A stretch of DNA of 17,016 nt from M3007 sp039804245 (GCA_039804245.1 JBDLWO010000054.1:1-17016); one strand, 5' to 3'; counted from the first letter of the stretch, positions 6,728 through 13,836 are shown. Made by a program: numbers and translations. The notes: generated by a model from the sequence alone, not told the origin.

Positions 6728-8095
6728 CTACAGAGCGAGTGCAGCCCCGAAACGGAAATTAACCGCAGGGTTATTGGCCGGGTTGAACGCGCTCAGCAAA
6801 TTGTCAGATGTAAAGTACAGTTGTACCGGGCCGGGCCGCAGGAAAATCTGCAGACCCAGGTTTGCGGCATTGCGCTGGTTGATACTCATCATGGCCGCTA
6901 CAGAGAGGGGCTTGATGATTTGATAGCGGGCACTGGCGCCCAGTGCATAAGTATCGTTTTCTACTCCCGGACGATCAGACAAATAGCCTGAGACGCCGAG
7001 GACAAGTTTTTTCGTCAGGTCGAAAGAAACCCCTGCATAGGCGCGCAGGGGCAACTCTGTTTCAAATGACGCATCTGTCCGGTTGAATTTGAAAATATCA
7101 TTCAGGGAATCCAGCTTCGTTTCAAAATCCAGGTTATCGGCGCCGTTGACAATATCAACACCGGGGAATACCTGACCTTCGTAGGTGTAGGAGCCCTGAC
7201 TGATATAGTAATCCGAGTCGGTATCCCATGTTATCCTGCCACCGATATCGAGAACAGAAGCATCGAGTGAGAGGCGATCTCCTATTTTGGCTTGCAGGCC
7301 CAGATCAAAAGCCAAACCGGTATTTTGGGTAAATGCAACCGACTTGAAATCAGCAAATTGCAGATCAAACCCATAGCCGGACGTATCAAATGCGGTGATT
7401 ATACTCGACGAATGAAATGCGTAATCAGTATTCAGCGTGAGCTGGTAAATATCAGGCGATGTATAAATGGATGCACTTGAATGGGCCGGATCTGTTGATA
7501 ATGCGTTAGTACCTGTCAGATACTTGATACGTGCACCCACGTTGACAACGCCCAGCTTCCGGGACAAACCCAGGCTCCACTCGTTGAACCTGGCCAGATT
7601 GGCCGATGGAGCAATAGCGAGTTCTTCTCCGATATAAGGCCCGTTACCATTCCAGAGCAGTTGTGGCAGCGATTTCGGATATACTGCCGCTCCGCTGAAG
7701 CGAATGGCGTGACCGGCCTGCAGCGCCAGTTTGAAGGGCAGCCTGACACCAAGCGAAACAGTTTCTGTACGCTGATCGAACTGAATTTTGTTCGAAGGAT
7801 CCAGTTTGTCAATTATTCCACCAAAATCTACCAGCGTCTTGTCTCCATTATTTATAAAAACATCGCCGTAGGTAATGGTGCCGGAGTGAGATGCATCAAG
7901 TGCCTGTCCGGGCAATCCGAGTACAAACTTTTTTTCATCCGGGAAGAAGGCCGGATTGGTGGCATTACTGTGCCATATCTCTGGTGAGGAGTGTAACAAT
8001 AACTCCTGCTGAGCGAAGACAGGCTGCACACTCGGGAGACTGAGCAGCACGGTGAAAGCGCACAGAAGTCTGTTTTTAAAGCAATTATCTGGCAT
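6728..8095 (-). CDS. DUF5723-type outer-membrane beta-barrel protein
   Basis: A 455-residue protein with a signal peptide (residues 1-28, cleavage probably at VFA|Q). It is followed by a barrel-like sequence of alternating hydrophobic strands with aromatic ends and glycine-rich turns. The early SNATNPAFFPDEKKFVLGLP and the phrases SLGLSRKLGVVNVGARIKYLTG and RAYAGVSFDLTKKLVLGVSG are typical of the DUF5723 family, a Bacteroidota-restricted, PorV/PorP-looking group of unknown role. The C-terminus (VNFRFGAALAL) lacks a terminal aromatic residue but keeps the final amphipathic strand. It is the middle gene of the envelope cluster, 41 bases after the large unknown exported protein and 33 bases before the transglycosylase. 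The family name is from recalled motif resemblance; a generic outer-membrane barrel is the fallback call. Confidence 0.8.
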   Translation of the reverse strand: MPDNCFKNRLLCAFTVLLSLPSVQPVFAQQELLLHSSPEIWHSNATNPAFFPDEKKFVLGLPGQALDASHSGTITYGDVFINNGDKTLVDFGGIIDKLDPSNKIQFDQRTETVSLGVRLPFKLALQAGHAIRFSGAAVYPKSLPQLLWNGNGPYIGEELAIAPSANLARFNEWSLGLSRKLGVVNVGARIKYLTGTNALSTDPAHSSASIYTSPDIYQLTLNTDYAFHSSSIITAFDTSGYGFDLQFADFKSVAFTQNTGLAFDLGLQAKIGDRLSLDASVLDIGGRITWDTDSDYYISQGSYTYEGQVFPGVDIVNGADNLDFETKLDSLNDIFKFNRTDASFETELPLRAYAGVSFDLTKKLVLGVSGYLSDRPGVENDTYALGASARYQIIKPLSVAAMMSINQRNAANLGLQIFLRPGPVQLYFTSDNLLSAFNPANNPAVNFRFGAALAL

Positions 8096-8136
8096 TTTTA
8101 TACTTTTATCCTGTTGATTATTGATCCCGGGAAGTC

Positions 8137-9723
8137 TTACTCAATTTTTTTCTTCACCCTGATGCCCATTTTGAGCGTGGTGGCGTCTTCTGCGAGAAAC
8201 CTCACAGGAACCTGACCATTTTCAGCGGTTGTGAAGAATATTTTCATGAATGCAGAACGGGCAGTCTGTCTGATGTGATCAAAACGTGCCGCATTCATGG
8301 AGATGAAATTCTCGGTGCGTGTCTGATCAGTGGCAATGCCGTTATTCACCGGAGCTGAAGCCATTATCTTGCTTTGTCCGCGCTCAAAAAGGGAATCGAC
8401 CGCCATACCGGTTTCATCCTGGAAGTAAATCTGACCGTCAATATCCACCGGAGTGCCATTTTCAGTCACCAGCTTGAACTCGACAGACTCAATACCAGCC
8501 GAGTCGAGACTGTTCATGCCCGAGAAGTCGAGCGGAACCGTTTGTTCGGCGCCGAAGTTGCGTACCGAACCTTCGAGCAGCAATTCAACCCTCATCTGAA
8601 GGCGGATAGCGCTCTCATCGGTGAGAAATCCGATTACGTTCGGATCGGCATTGGCATTGCTGATACCATCCACCTCGTAAATAAGCCGGGTTGGCTGGCT
8701 GTTGAAAATGGAGTCAATATTTGAATTGGAATTATCCAGGTAAATATCTGTGTACTTTGTTTGTCCGACTTCACCGGCGCTCCACGAAGGGTAGGCGAAA
8801 TCAACGTATTTGGCGCCGTTGGGAGCCTGCTGAAATACCGTGCTGTTGAGGGGGATCTCCTCCCCGTTTTGACCGATAAAGCTCAGGTACTTGATTACTC
8901 CGCGCGTTGGGAAGCCCCACGAGTTGAGGATACGCATAGTTACTTTCGGATTGGTCACGCGCACATCACCCTTCAGATTGGTCTGGTTGATATCAATTTC
9001 GATGGTATCGCGGGTAAGCTGATACTCCTGATTACCCCAGTTCCCTTCCAGATAGCTGAATTTCAGGTTGGAGAAGGCAACGCCCACGTCGAAGCCAGAC
9101 AAATTCGGAACTTTCACCCTTGTTCCATTCGGAGTGAAAGCAAAGTAGCGGAAGGAGATTTTATTATCGTTCATATTGAGTGTATGACCGGCTACATCTA
9201 CAATACCGGAATTCCAGGATTTACCCGGAGCAACGGTGAAAGAGGATGTCCGGAATTTCACCCCATTTTTACTCATTTCAGGCAGATCAAAGTACCCCGA
9301 GATGGTATCCTGCAGGGTATTGACCAGGGAAAAATACAGCGTACCCGCTTTCAGATCTACTACCCGTACTCCCACTCCGGTAGGACCCGGAATGACAGTA
9401 GTGATACTTGAGTCATTCATAGGAAAAATACCTACCTGCAGGAAACCAAAGATATCAGACGCCTTTTTCTCGGCTACATCACCTGAGTAGAAAAGCGTAA
9501 CGCTGTTATCGGGGTTGATAAAAATGGTGTCGCCACTCAATGTGTCATTGAGCAGATTGACCAACAGATCCTTGAGTTTGATCTCTGTACTGAAAAGCGG
9601 GAATGCAAAATCGGCAGTGCGATCGCCCAACTCGGCGTTGTCGGGACTCAACTTGGTACAGGAGACCCAGGAAAGTGCAGCAACGGAAATAAGCTGTAAC
9701 AGAAAGTTTTTGTTCGGCGTCAT
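8137..9723 (-). CDS. Large exported protein, possible lipoprotein, unknown function
   Basis: A 528-residue protein I do not recognise. The first 21 residues form a short signal sequence (NFLLQLISVAALSWVS) followed by C22. SWVSC is an imperfect lipobox, because tryptophan at -3 is unusual, but the following TKLSPDNAELG is consistent with a lipoprotein. The rest is strand-rich, low in cysteine, and rich in Asn, Asp and Thr (for example LLNDTLSGDTIFINPDNSVTLFYSGDV). This suggests tandem beta-sandwich modules without an obvious enzyme motif. The C-terminus ends in a basic KKKIE. It is followed 41 bases later by the DUF5723 barrel and preceded 25 bases earlier by a PorT-like barrel, so it is probably a surface or periplasmic partner of one of them. 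Codon use matches its neighbours. Confidence 0.75.
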   Translation of the reverse strand: MTPNKNFLLQLISVAALSWVSCTKLSPDNAELGDRTADFAFPLFSTEIKLKDLLVNLLNDTLSGDTIFINPDNSVTLFYSGDVAEKKASDIFGFLQVGIFPMNDSSITTVIPGPTGVGVRVVDLKAGTLYFSLVNTLQDTISGYFDLPEMSKNGVKFRTSSFTVAPGKSWNSGIVDVAGHTLNMNDNKISFRYFAFTPNGTRVKVPNLSGFDVGVAFSNLKFSYLEGNWGNQEYQLTRDTIEIDINQTNLKGDVRVTNPKVTMRILNSWGFPTRGVIKYLSFIGQNGEEIPLNSTVFQQAPNGAKYVDFAYPSWSAGEVGQTKYTDIYLDNSNSNIDSIFNSQPTRLIYEVDGISNANADPNVIGFLTDESAIRLQMRVELLLEGSVRNFGAEQTVPLDFSGMNSLDSAGIESVEFKLVTENGTPVDIDGQIYFQDETGMAVDSLFERGQSKIMASAPVNNGIATDQTRTENFISMNAARFDHIRQTARSAFMKIFFTTAENGQVPVRFLAEDATTLKMGIRVKKKIE

Positions 9724-9748
9724 TGGTTATGTCTTGAAGAGAGTAATA

Positions 9749-10633
9749 TCAGAAGCTGAATCCAACCGATGCCTGGATAACAAAATTCTGATCACTGTCA
9801 TTTTGCAGGATCAAAGATTTCGCGTCGCCAGTACGCGCTTTGGCAATATCGGCATTGTTATTTGTTATATCTGCCAGTCCGTACTGTATGCGTGCGCTCA
9901 GGTAGAGGGCGCTGCTCATGTAGAAAGAGACCCCGCCGATCAGACCGTAGTCGAGGCTGTTGAAAACATTGCCCTTGTCGTCGGGATAGTCGTAGTAAGC
10001 ACCGATAGTTTTGGGCAATTCCAGGTTCCGGTTGTCCACGCGCACAATCTGGGTTTCACTGCCCTCAACAGCTTTACCGGGTTGATCGGTCCGGTAGTTG
10101 TAATCGAGAAAGAATTCTGTGTCATTAATGGCAAGGTTATTTTCGGTAACTCCCTGTGAGAACTGCAGGGCACCTTCGCCGACCGATTGCACCATAAACC
10201 CGACGTAACCTCCGGCAGAGAACTCGAAACTGCCGGCTCTTGCGTAAACAGTCAGCGGAATATCGAGGTAGGAGTTATTGATATTGAGCAGGTATTTGGA
10301 ACGGCCTGTTGCATAAGTCGGGCCGCCGTCATAATTGAATATACGGTAAGACTGCCCGTCGAAAGTGTATTGACCACCGCGTTTGGAGTAAAGAAATTCG
10401 CCCCTTGCACCGAAGTTATCAGTGAACTTATGAGACAAGGTAAGGCCGATATGAAACCCTACCACATTTTTCCAGCTTTCCAGCGAAAGGCCCGCATCAT
10501 CCAGTTCCGAGGGGCCCTTGACTGTTGCCAGGTTCAGTCCGGTTTTAAAGCCGTATTTAAGTTGTGCATAAAGAGTGTCTCCGGTCAGAAATGCTGCGAG
10601 GAGAACAATGGTAATCAGTTTTGCTTTACTCAT
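9749..10633 (-). CDS. PorT-like outer-membrane beta-barrel protein
   Basis: A 294-residue protein with a clear signal peptide (KAKLITIVLLAAFLTGDTLYA, cleavage before Q24). The mature protein starts LKYGFKTGLNLATVKG, the usual opening of the outer-membrane beta-barrel (OMP_b-brl_2, PorT-like) family, and continues with GFHIGLTLSHKF, GEFLYSKRGGQYTF and DIPLTVYARAGSFEFSAGGY. It ends in VIQASVGFSF with a terminal aromatic residue. I chose the ATG at 10633 because it sits exactly before the signal peptide. An upstream in-frame ATG at 10714 would prepend 27 unrelated residues and read through the intergenic hairpin. The sequence TTACTTTG (10670 to 10663, minus) is a one-mismatch -7 box about 30 bases upstream. 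It is probably the first gene of the envelope cluster. The cargo or role is unknown; a porin-type or assembly role is possible. Confidence 0.85.
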   Translation of the reverse strand: MSKAKLITIVLLAAFLTGDTLYAQLKYGFKTGLNLATVKGPSELDDAGLSLESWKNVVGFHIGLTLSHKFTDNFGARGEFLYSKRGGQYTFDGQSYRIFNYDGGPTYATGRSKYLLNINNSYLDIPLTVYARAGSFEFSAGGYVGFMVQSVGEGALQFSQGVTENNLAINDTEFFLDYNYRTDQPGKAVEGSETQIVRVDNRNLELPKTIGAYYDYPDDKGNVFNSLDYGLIGGVSFYMSSALYLSARIQYGLADITNNNADIAKARTGDAKSLILQNDSDQNFVIQASVGFSF

Positions 10634-10682
10634 GATTGATTGATTCAAGTCTTGCTCGAATGCAAAGTAAAGCACATTTTGA

Positions 10683-10704
10683 AACTGTTTCGTTAAAAAC
10701 AGTT
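10683..10704 (-). terminator. Intergenic hairpin after the LD-carboxypeptidase gene
   Basis: A perfect 8-bp stem AACTGTTT/AAACAGTT with a 6-base loop lies 14 bases past the LD-carboxypeptidase stop and 50 bases before the barrel gene. It is AT-rich and lacks a T-run on the minus strand. It could be a weak terminator or a palindromic operator, since its half-site resembles the ACTGTT boxes near the MerR gene. Confidence 0.4.
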
Positions 10705-10717
10705 CTTTTGCCAATAA

Positions 10718-11770
10718 TTAGCCGGACGAAACAGCTGAATGAGGCATAACAAGACTGAAAATACTGGCGTCAAGTTCCGCTTTAACACCATAAGGAAGCG
10801 TACACTGCCCCTGAATATGTCCGAATGGTAATCCGTAAAACACCGGTATCCCCAGATTGCCGAGGCAGAGACTGAGTGTTTCCCTGAGTGTGAGTGAAAG
10901 GCTTTCAGGATCCGGGTCGCAGTCATCGAAAATTCCGAGAGCTATGCCGGCGGCCTCTCTGAGGTCAGTTGCCTGCAGGAGTTGGGTAATCATCCTGTCT
11001 ATGCGGTAGGGCTTTTCGCCCACGTCCTCTATAAATACAATTTTATTTTTAAAAACAGGCGCAAAAGGAGTACCGGCAAGTGCCGACAGAAGTGCCAGAT
11101 TACCTCCGGTCAGTGGGCCTTCCGCCCGACCCGGAGCAATGGTAAACGGCTGATAGTGCACCGGAGCAGCCGGGTCATACAGCCCCTGAATCCGGTGAGG
11201 AGCATCACCATCCAGCAGTACCGCGCGCAGGTGATCCAGCGTAAATGCGGGCAGGTCAGAAACAGCAACTGGCCCGTGGAAAGTGGCCAGTCCGGTCTGT
11301 TGGTGAATAGCAATATGCAGGGCCGTAATATCGCTGTATCCTATAAATACCTTCGGGTTGGCTCTGATGATATTAAAATCTACATCAGGCAGGAGACGGG
11401 CACAGCCATACCCTCCTCTTGCGCACCACACAGCATCAATATCCGGGTCAGAGAATGCCCAATGCAGATCTGACAACCGGTCGGCGTCAGTACCGGCGAG
11501 ATAGCCGTTTTTTTTGCGCAGTTGCATACCTTCCCTGACCTGAAAGCCCAGAGATTTCAGGTTGGCCAGGGCCAGAGCGAGCTTCTCGTCTGAAGGTGGG
11601 CTACCCGGTGCAATAAGCGCTACCCTGTCGCCGGTTTGCAATCTTTTGGGCAAAACAGGGTGTCGCTTGACCTGCGGAGAGGAAGCGTGCGTATTGAAAC
11701 CGGGCAACTCGGGCATCAGTGCAGCGAGAGCGGTCAGTTTAAGAAAGTCTCTCCGAAGGTACCGATGCAT
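10718..11770 (-). CDS. LD-carboxypeptidase (peptidase family S66) with a Tat-type signal
   Basis: A 350-residue enzyme of the LdcA family, which removes the terminal D-alanine from peptidoglycan tetrapeptides between L- and D-centres. The catalytic serine S146 sits in FIGYSDITALH. E248 is in FIEDVGEKPYRIDRM and H318 is in YGLPFGHIQG, so the full Ser-Glu-His triad is present. ARGGYGCARLL (117-127) is also diagnostic. The first 30 residues (MHRYLRRDFLKLTALAALMP) form a twin-arginine signal with an RRDFLK core, so this copy is probably exported folded to the periplasm or membrane. LdcA of Escherichia coli is cytoplasmic and used in recycling. It begins 21 bases after the 43-residue membrane protein gene and is likely expressed with it. 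A general S66 peptidase such as a microcin-immunity MccF relative is a less likely alternative. Confidence 0.92.
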   Translation of the reverse strand: MHRYLRRDFLKLTALAALMPELPGFNTHASSPQVKRHPVLPKRLQTGDRVALIAPGSPPSDEKLALALANLKSLGFQVREGMQLRKKNGYLAGTDADRLSDLHWAFSDPDIDAVWCARGGYGCARLLPDVDFNIIRANPKVFIGYSDITALHIAIHQQTGLATFHGPVAVSDLPAFTLDHLRAVLLDGDAPHRIQGLYDPAAPVHYQPFTIAPGRAEGPLTGGNLALLSALAGTPFAPVFKNKIVFIEDVGEKPYRIDRMITQLLQATDLREAAGIALGIFDDCDPDPESLSLTLRETLSLCLGNLGIPVFYGLPFGHIQGQCTLPYGVKAELDASIFSLVMPHSAVSSG

Positions 11771-11791
11771 AAACGTTGAGTCAGAAATCCG

Positions 11792-11923
11792 CTATCGTGC
11801 AAACAGGAAGTACATTAAAACCATGAGCAGAACGGTCGAAACGGCCAGAACAGTCATGAATTTGCGATTGTCCTCTTTGTCGTGAGAATTGGAGTTGCGC
11901 TTGATGTGTTTGAGTTTGCTCAT
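11792..11923 (-). CDS. Small single-pass membrane protein, 43 residues, unknown
   Basis: The frame runs from an ATG at 11923 to TAG at 11792. The first 22 residues (MSKLKHIKRNSNSHDKEDNR and KF) are strongly charged with net positive charge. Residues 23-42 (MTVLAVSTVLLMVLMYFLFA) form one membrane segment, and the protein ends with Arg. By the positive-inside rule the N-terminus should be cytoplasmic. No family is recognised. Support for a real gene comes from this clean cytoplasmic-tail-plus-helix design, a start 20 bases after the hemD terminator T-run, a consensus Bacteroidota promoter upstream (11988-12017), and a gap of only 21 bases to the LD-carboxypeptidase ATG. There is no Shine-Dalgarno sequence, as is common in this phylum. 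It may have been missed by automatic annotation because of its size. Confidence 0.65.
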   Translation of the reverse strand: MSKLKHIKRNSNSHDKEDNRKFMTVLAVSTVLLMVLMYFLFAR

Positions 11924-11942
11924 CTGACAATATTTTTGATTG

Positions 11943-11988
11943 AAAAAAAAGAGCCGGGCCTGTGTTCGTTGTGAAACGCAGGCCCGGC
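11943..11988 (-). terminator. Rho-independent terminator of hemD
   Basis: A 10-bp perfect GC-rich stem (GCCGGGCCTG at 11953-11962 with CAGGCCCGGC at 11979-11988) extends by four more pairs including one wobble (11963-11966 with 11975-11978), around an 8-base loop. On the minus strand it is followed by TC and then eight T residues (11950 to 11943). This is a textbook intrinsic terminator for transcripts coming from hemD, whose stop codon lies about 50 bases upstream. The opposite strand has only a short A-run before the stem and no T-run after it. Confidence 0.85.
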
Positions 11989-12017
11989 AAAAATAATTCT
12001 CAATTCAGATTTTCAAA
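11988..12017 (-). promoter_or_regulatory. Consensus Bacteroidota promoter TTTG-N18-TATTTTTG
   Basis: On the minus strand TTTG (12017 to 12014) is followed by an 18-base spacer and TATTTTTG (11995 to 11988). This is a full match to the primary-sigma consensus of Bacteroidota (TTTG near -33, TAnnTTTG near -7). Transcription would start inside the first arm of the hemD terminator hairpin and run into the 43-residue membrane protein gene and the LD-carboxypeptidase gene. The -33 box coincides with the loop of the neighbouring inverted repeat. Confidence 0.6.
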
Positions 12018-12027
12018 GAAAATCTGA
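12005..12027 (-). repeat. Perfect 10-bp inverted repeat downstream of hemD
   Basis: TCAGATTTTC and GAAAATCTGA form a perfect 10-bp stem with a 3-base AAA loop, starting 13 bases after the hemD stop codon. It could form a second, AT-rich hairpin that protects the 3' end of the hemD transcript, or serve as a protein-binding palindrome over the -33 box of the downstream promoter. There is no T-run directly after it on the minus strand. Confidence 0.55.
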
Positions 12028-12039
12028 CAATGATTGTCG

Positions 12040-12822
12040 TCAGGCTTTATTGGAAACTTTGAGATAGTTTTCCAGTGCGACGGCGATTGAAGGAGCCTCA
12101 GGCGTTCCGGCCTGTATATTTACCTCCATACCGCGCTCGGTTACTGCCTTGAGTGCGGCCGTACCAAATACGCATATCCGGCGGTCTTCCTGTTTGAAGT
12201 CGGGGAACTGCTCGAACAACGACTTGATTTCATTGGCCGAGAAGAAGGCGATAATATCAAATTTCACGTCCTTGAGGTGCAGCAGATCGTTGTTCACGTT
12301 GCGATACATGACAGCCTCCTGAATAGACACCTTGAGTTCGGAGAAGAATTTCGTGATTTCCGGATTGCCAAGTTCGTTGCAGGGCAAAAAGAACTTCTCC
12401 TCCTTGTTCCGGAGGATGTAGGACTTCAACTCCAGAATTGATTTGTTCCCGTTAAATACCTTTCGCTTGCGGAACATGATGAACTTCTGCAGGTAATTGG
12501 CAATAGCCTCGGTAGAGCAGAAATACTTGGTATCTTCCGACATTTTGATGCGCATTTCACCGCACAGCCGGAAGAAGTGATCAACCGCATGGCGGCTGGT
12601 GAAAACAATGGCCGTAAAGTCGTTGGGATAAACGCGGTTTTTGCGATACTCCTTTTCCGTTAACCCCTCAAGCGTGACAAAGGGTTCAAAATCAATACGT
12701 ACACCGTACTTTCGCTCGAGGTCCTCGTAAGCAACGGTAACCGCCGGCTTAGCCTGAGAAATCAGGATATTTTGGACTCTCAGGAGAGCAGTTTCCTGAA
12801 GGGGTGCAGCAGATGCAGACAT
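12040..12822 (-). CDS. hemD: Uroporphyrinogen-III synthase
   Basis: This enzyme closes and rearranges hydroxymethylbilane to uroporphyrinogen III, the branch point to haem, sirohaem and cobalamin. The 260-residue sequence has the Bacteroidota form: ILISQAKP near the start, RKYGVRIDFEPFVTLEG, DFTAIVFTSRHAVDHFFRLC, YFCSTEAIANYLQKFIMFRKRK, EEKFFLPCNELG, FDIIAFFSANEIKSLFEQFP and RRICVFGTAALKAV. HemD is poorly conserved, so the call rests on this pattern and on the adjacent DUF4271 gene, a common pairing in the phylum. I placed the start at ATG 12822, ten to fifteen residues before the first strand. An in-frame ATG at 12879 would add 19 residues with no family resemblance. Haem-pathway neighbours are otherwise absent. 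AACTGTTT, as in the 10683 palindrome, occurs just upstream at 12832-12839. Confidence 0.88.
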   Translation of the reverse strand: MSASAAPLQETALLRVQNILISQAKPAVTVAYEDLERKYGVRIDFEPFVTLEGLTEKEYRKNRVYPNDFTAIVFTSRHAVDHFFRLCGEMRIKMSEDTKYFCSTEAIANYLQKFIMFRKRKVFNGNKSILELKSYILRNKEEKFFLPCNELGNPEITKFFSELKVSIQEAVMYRNVNNDLLHLKDVKFDIIAFFSANEIKSLFEQFPDFKQEDRRICVFGTAALKAVTERGMEVNIQAGTPEAPSIAVALENYLKVSNKA

Positions 12823-12927
12823 TCGGGAGATAACTGTTTGTGAATTATTAATCAGAGTTTGGGTGCAAGACCGGAGCAAACCGGCAATAGTTCAGTTGGC
12901 GTTATGGAAGCGGTCATTCGTTGATTA

Positions 12928-13824
12928 TCAGCTTGTCTGGAGTAATGCCAGTTTGGTCAGAATCACCAGCGGCAAAATCTCGACGACGCAAAGGTACAAT
13001 AAAAAGTGAAAAGGGGTACTACCCAAAAATTTGCTTCCGATAGTGAGCGCCCTTAAAGTGCGGTAACCATAAAAAACAAGTAGTAAGCCAACCATCCAGA
13101 ATGCCATAAGTATCTGATAATCACCTTGTACAGCAAAGGCAATCATCAGATTGAACGGAGCCAGAAACAATCCGAGAACACAGTCAAAAATGACTGTCAA
13201 AAAATTATATCTGCGAGCCTCTTCCGGCACAGAAAACAGGAAACTGACAATATTGACCAATAACTGCTTTCCCAGCATCAGTATTGAAGTAAACAGTATG
13301 CAAACCAGCAGAAACTTCAGGTTGTTGAATTTCTCCCCCTGAAATGCCCGCGTCATCAGAAAAATGAACACTCCCGCATTTGCCAGGTAGTTAATGAACA
13401 ACATGTAATATGGTGTGCTGCCTACCAGACCCGATGCTTCCCTCATGGCTACATTCAGGGCATTATCGTTCAGAAAAGCACGCCAGGATTTACCCAAAGC
13501 CGTCCGGTTGGTTGCCACAGAAAAGGTCAGAAATGCCAGAACTACGAGCAGTACCGAGAAGAGGGCGCTCCCCGGCATCCCGCCCCCCCGCGGCAACACA
13601 GCAAAGGGATTGATACGCACTGTCTCGTTGCGCGCCATAGCAACACCGGCACCCGGAACCTGATGAGAAACAAGGTCGAAGGGGTTCGACACAGGCTCAC
13701 CTGCAGCCGGCAATGCCGACCGAACCAGGCGATGTGACAAATCAAAAGGATTGCCTGAACTCTGGCCCTCCCCTCTCAAAGGCAGAACCAGCATAATGAG
13801 TGCACAAATAAACCGGAAACTCAT
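12928..13824 (-). CDS. DUF4271-family membrane protein with N-terminal NPF motifs
   Basis: A 298-residue protein. Residues 1-20 look like a signal or anchor segment. Residues 21-83 are a polar tract containing three NPF motifs: NPFDLSHRL (25-33), NPFDLVSHQV (47-56) and NPFAVL (72-77). From residue 86 on there are about six membrane helices (for example 86-104, 139-158, 169-196, 209-231, 237-253 and 273-292). The helical part matches DUF4271, a Bacteroidota family of unknown function regularly found next to hemD. A transport or assembly role has been neither shown nor excluded. Divergent purA starts 95 bases away. The likely promoter box lies only four bases before the ATG, which suggests a leaderless transcript. 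Confidence 0.82.
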   Translation of the reverse strand: MSFRFICALIMLVLPLRGEGQSSGNPFDLSHRLVRSALPAAGEPVSNPFDLVSHQVPGAGVAMARNETVRINPFAVLPRGGGMPGSALFSVLLVVLAFLTFSVATNRTALGKSWRAFLNDNALNVAMREASGLVGSTPYYMLFINYLANAGVFIFLMTRAFQGEKFNNLKFLLVCILFTSILMLGKQLLVNIVSFLFSVPEEARRYNFLTVIFDCVLGLFLAPFNLMIAFAVQGDYQILMAFWMVGLLLVFYGYRTLRALTIGSKFLGSTPFHFLLYLCVVEILPLVILTKLALLQTS

Positions 13825-13828
13825 GGCA

Positions 13829-13836
13829 CAAAGGTA
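13829..13836 (-). promoter_or_regulatory. -7 promoter box TACCTTTG for the DUF4271 gene
   Basis: On the minus strand TACCTTTG matches the Bacteroidota -7 consensus TAnnTTTG and ends four bases before the ATG at 13824. TTTA (13860 to 13857), 20 bases further upstream, could be a weak -33 box. Transcription would begin at or next to the start codon. Confidence 0.5.

Noticed and set aside
10634..10714. Longer start of the PorT-like barrel at 10714
   Set aside because: It would bury the signal peptide 27 residues inside the protein and translate through an intergenic hairpin.
12989..12996. TACCTTTG on the minus strand inside the DUF4271 gene, as a possible internal hemD promoter
   Set aside because: It matches the -7 box, but there is no TTTG at a suitable distance. 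It lies in coding sequence and would give a leader of about 160 bases.
13581..13587. Homopolymer runs of seven bases (C7 here, G7 at 14024-14030 in purA and G7 at 16832-16838 in the fadH-like gene) as phase-variation switches
   Set aside because: All three frames are intact, at least two runs lie in conserved housekeeping enzymes, and the runs are short, so chance is the better explanation. They are only possible sequencing-error spots.
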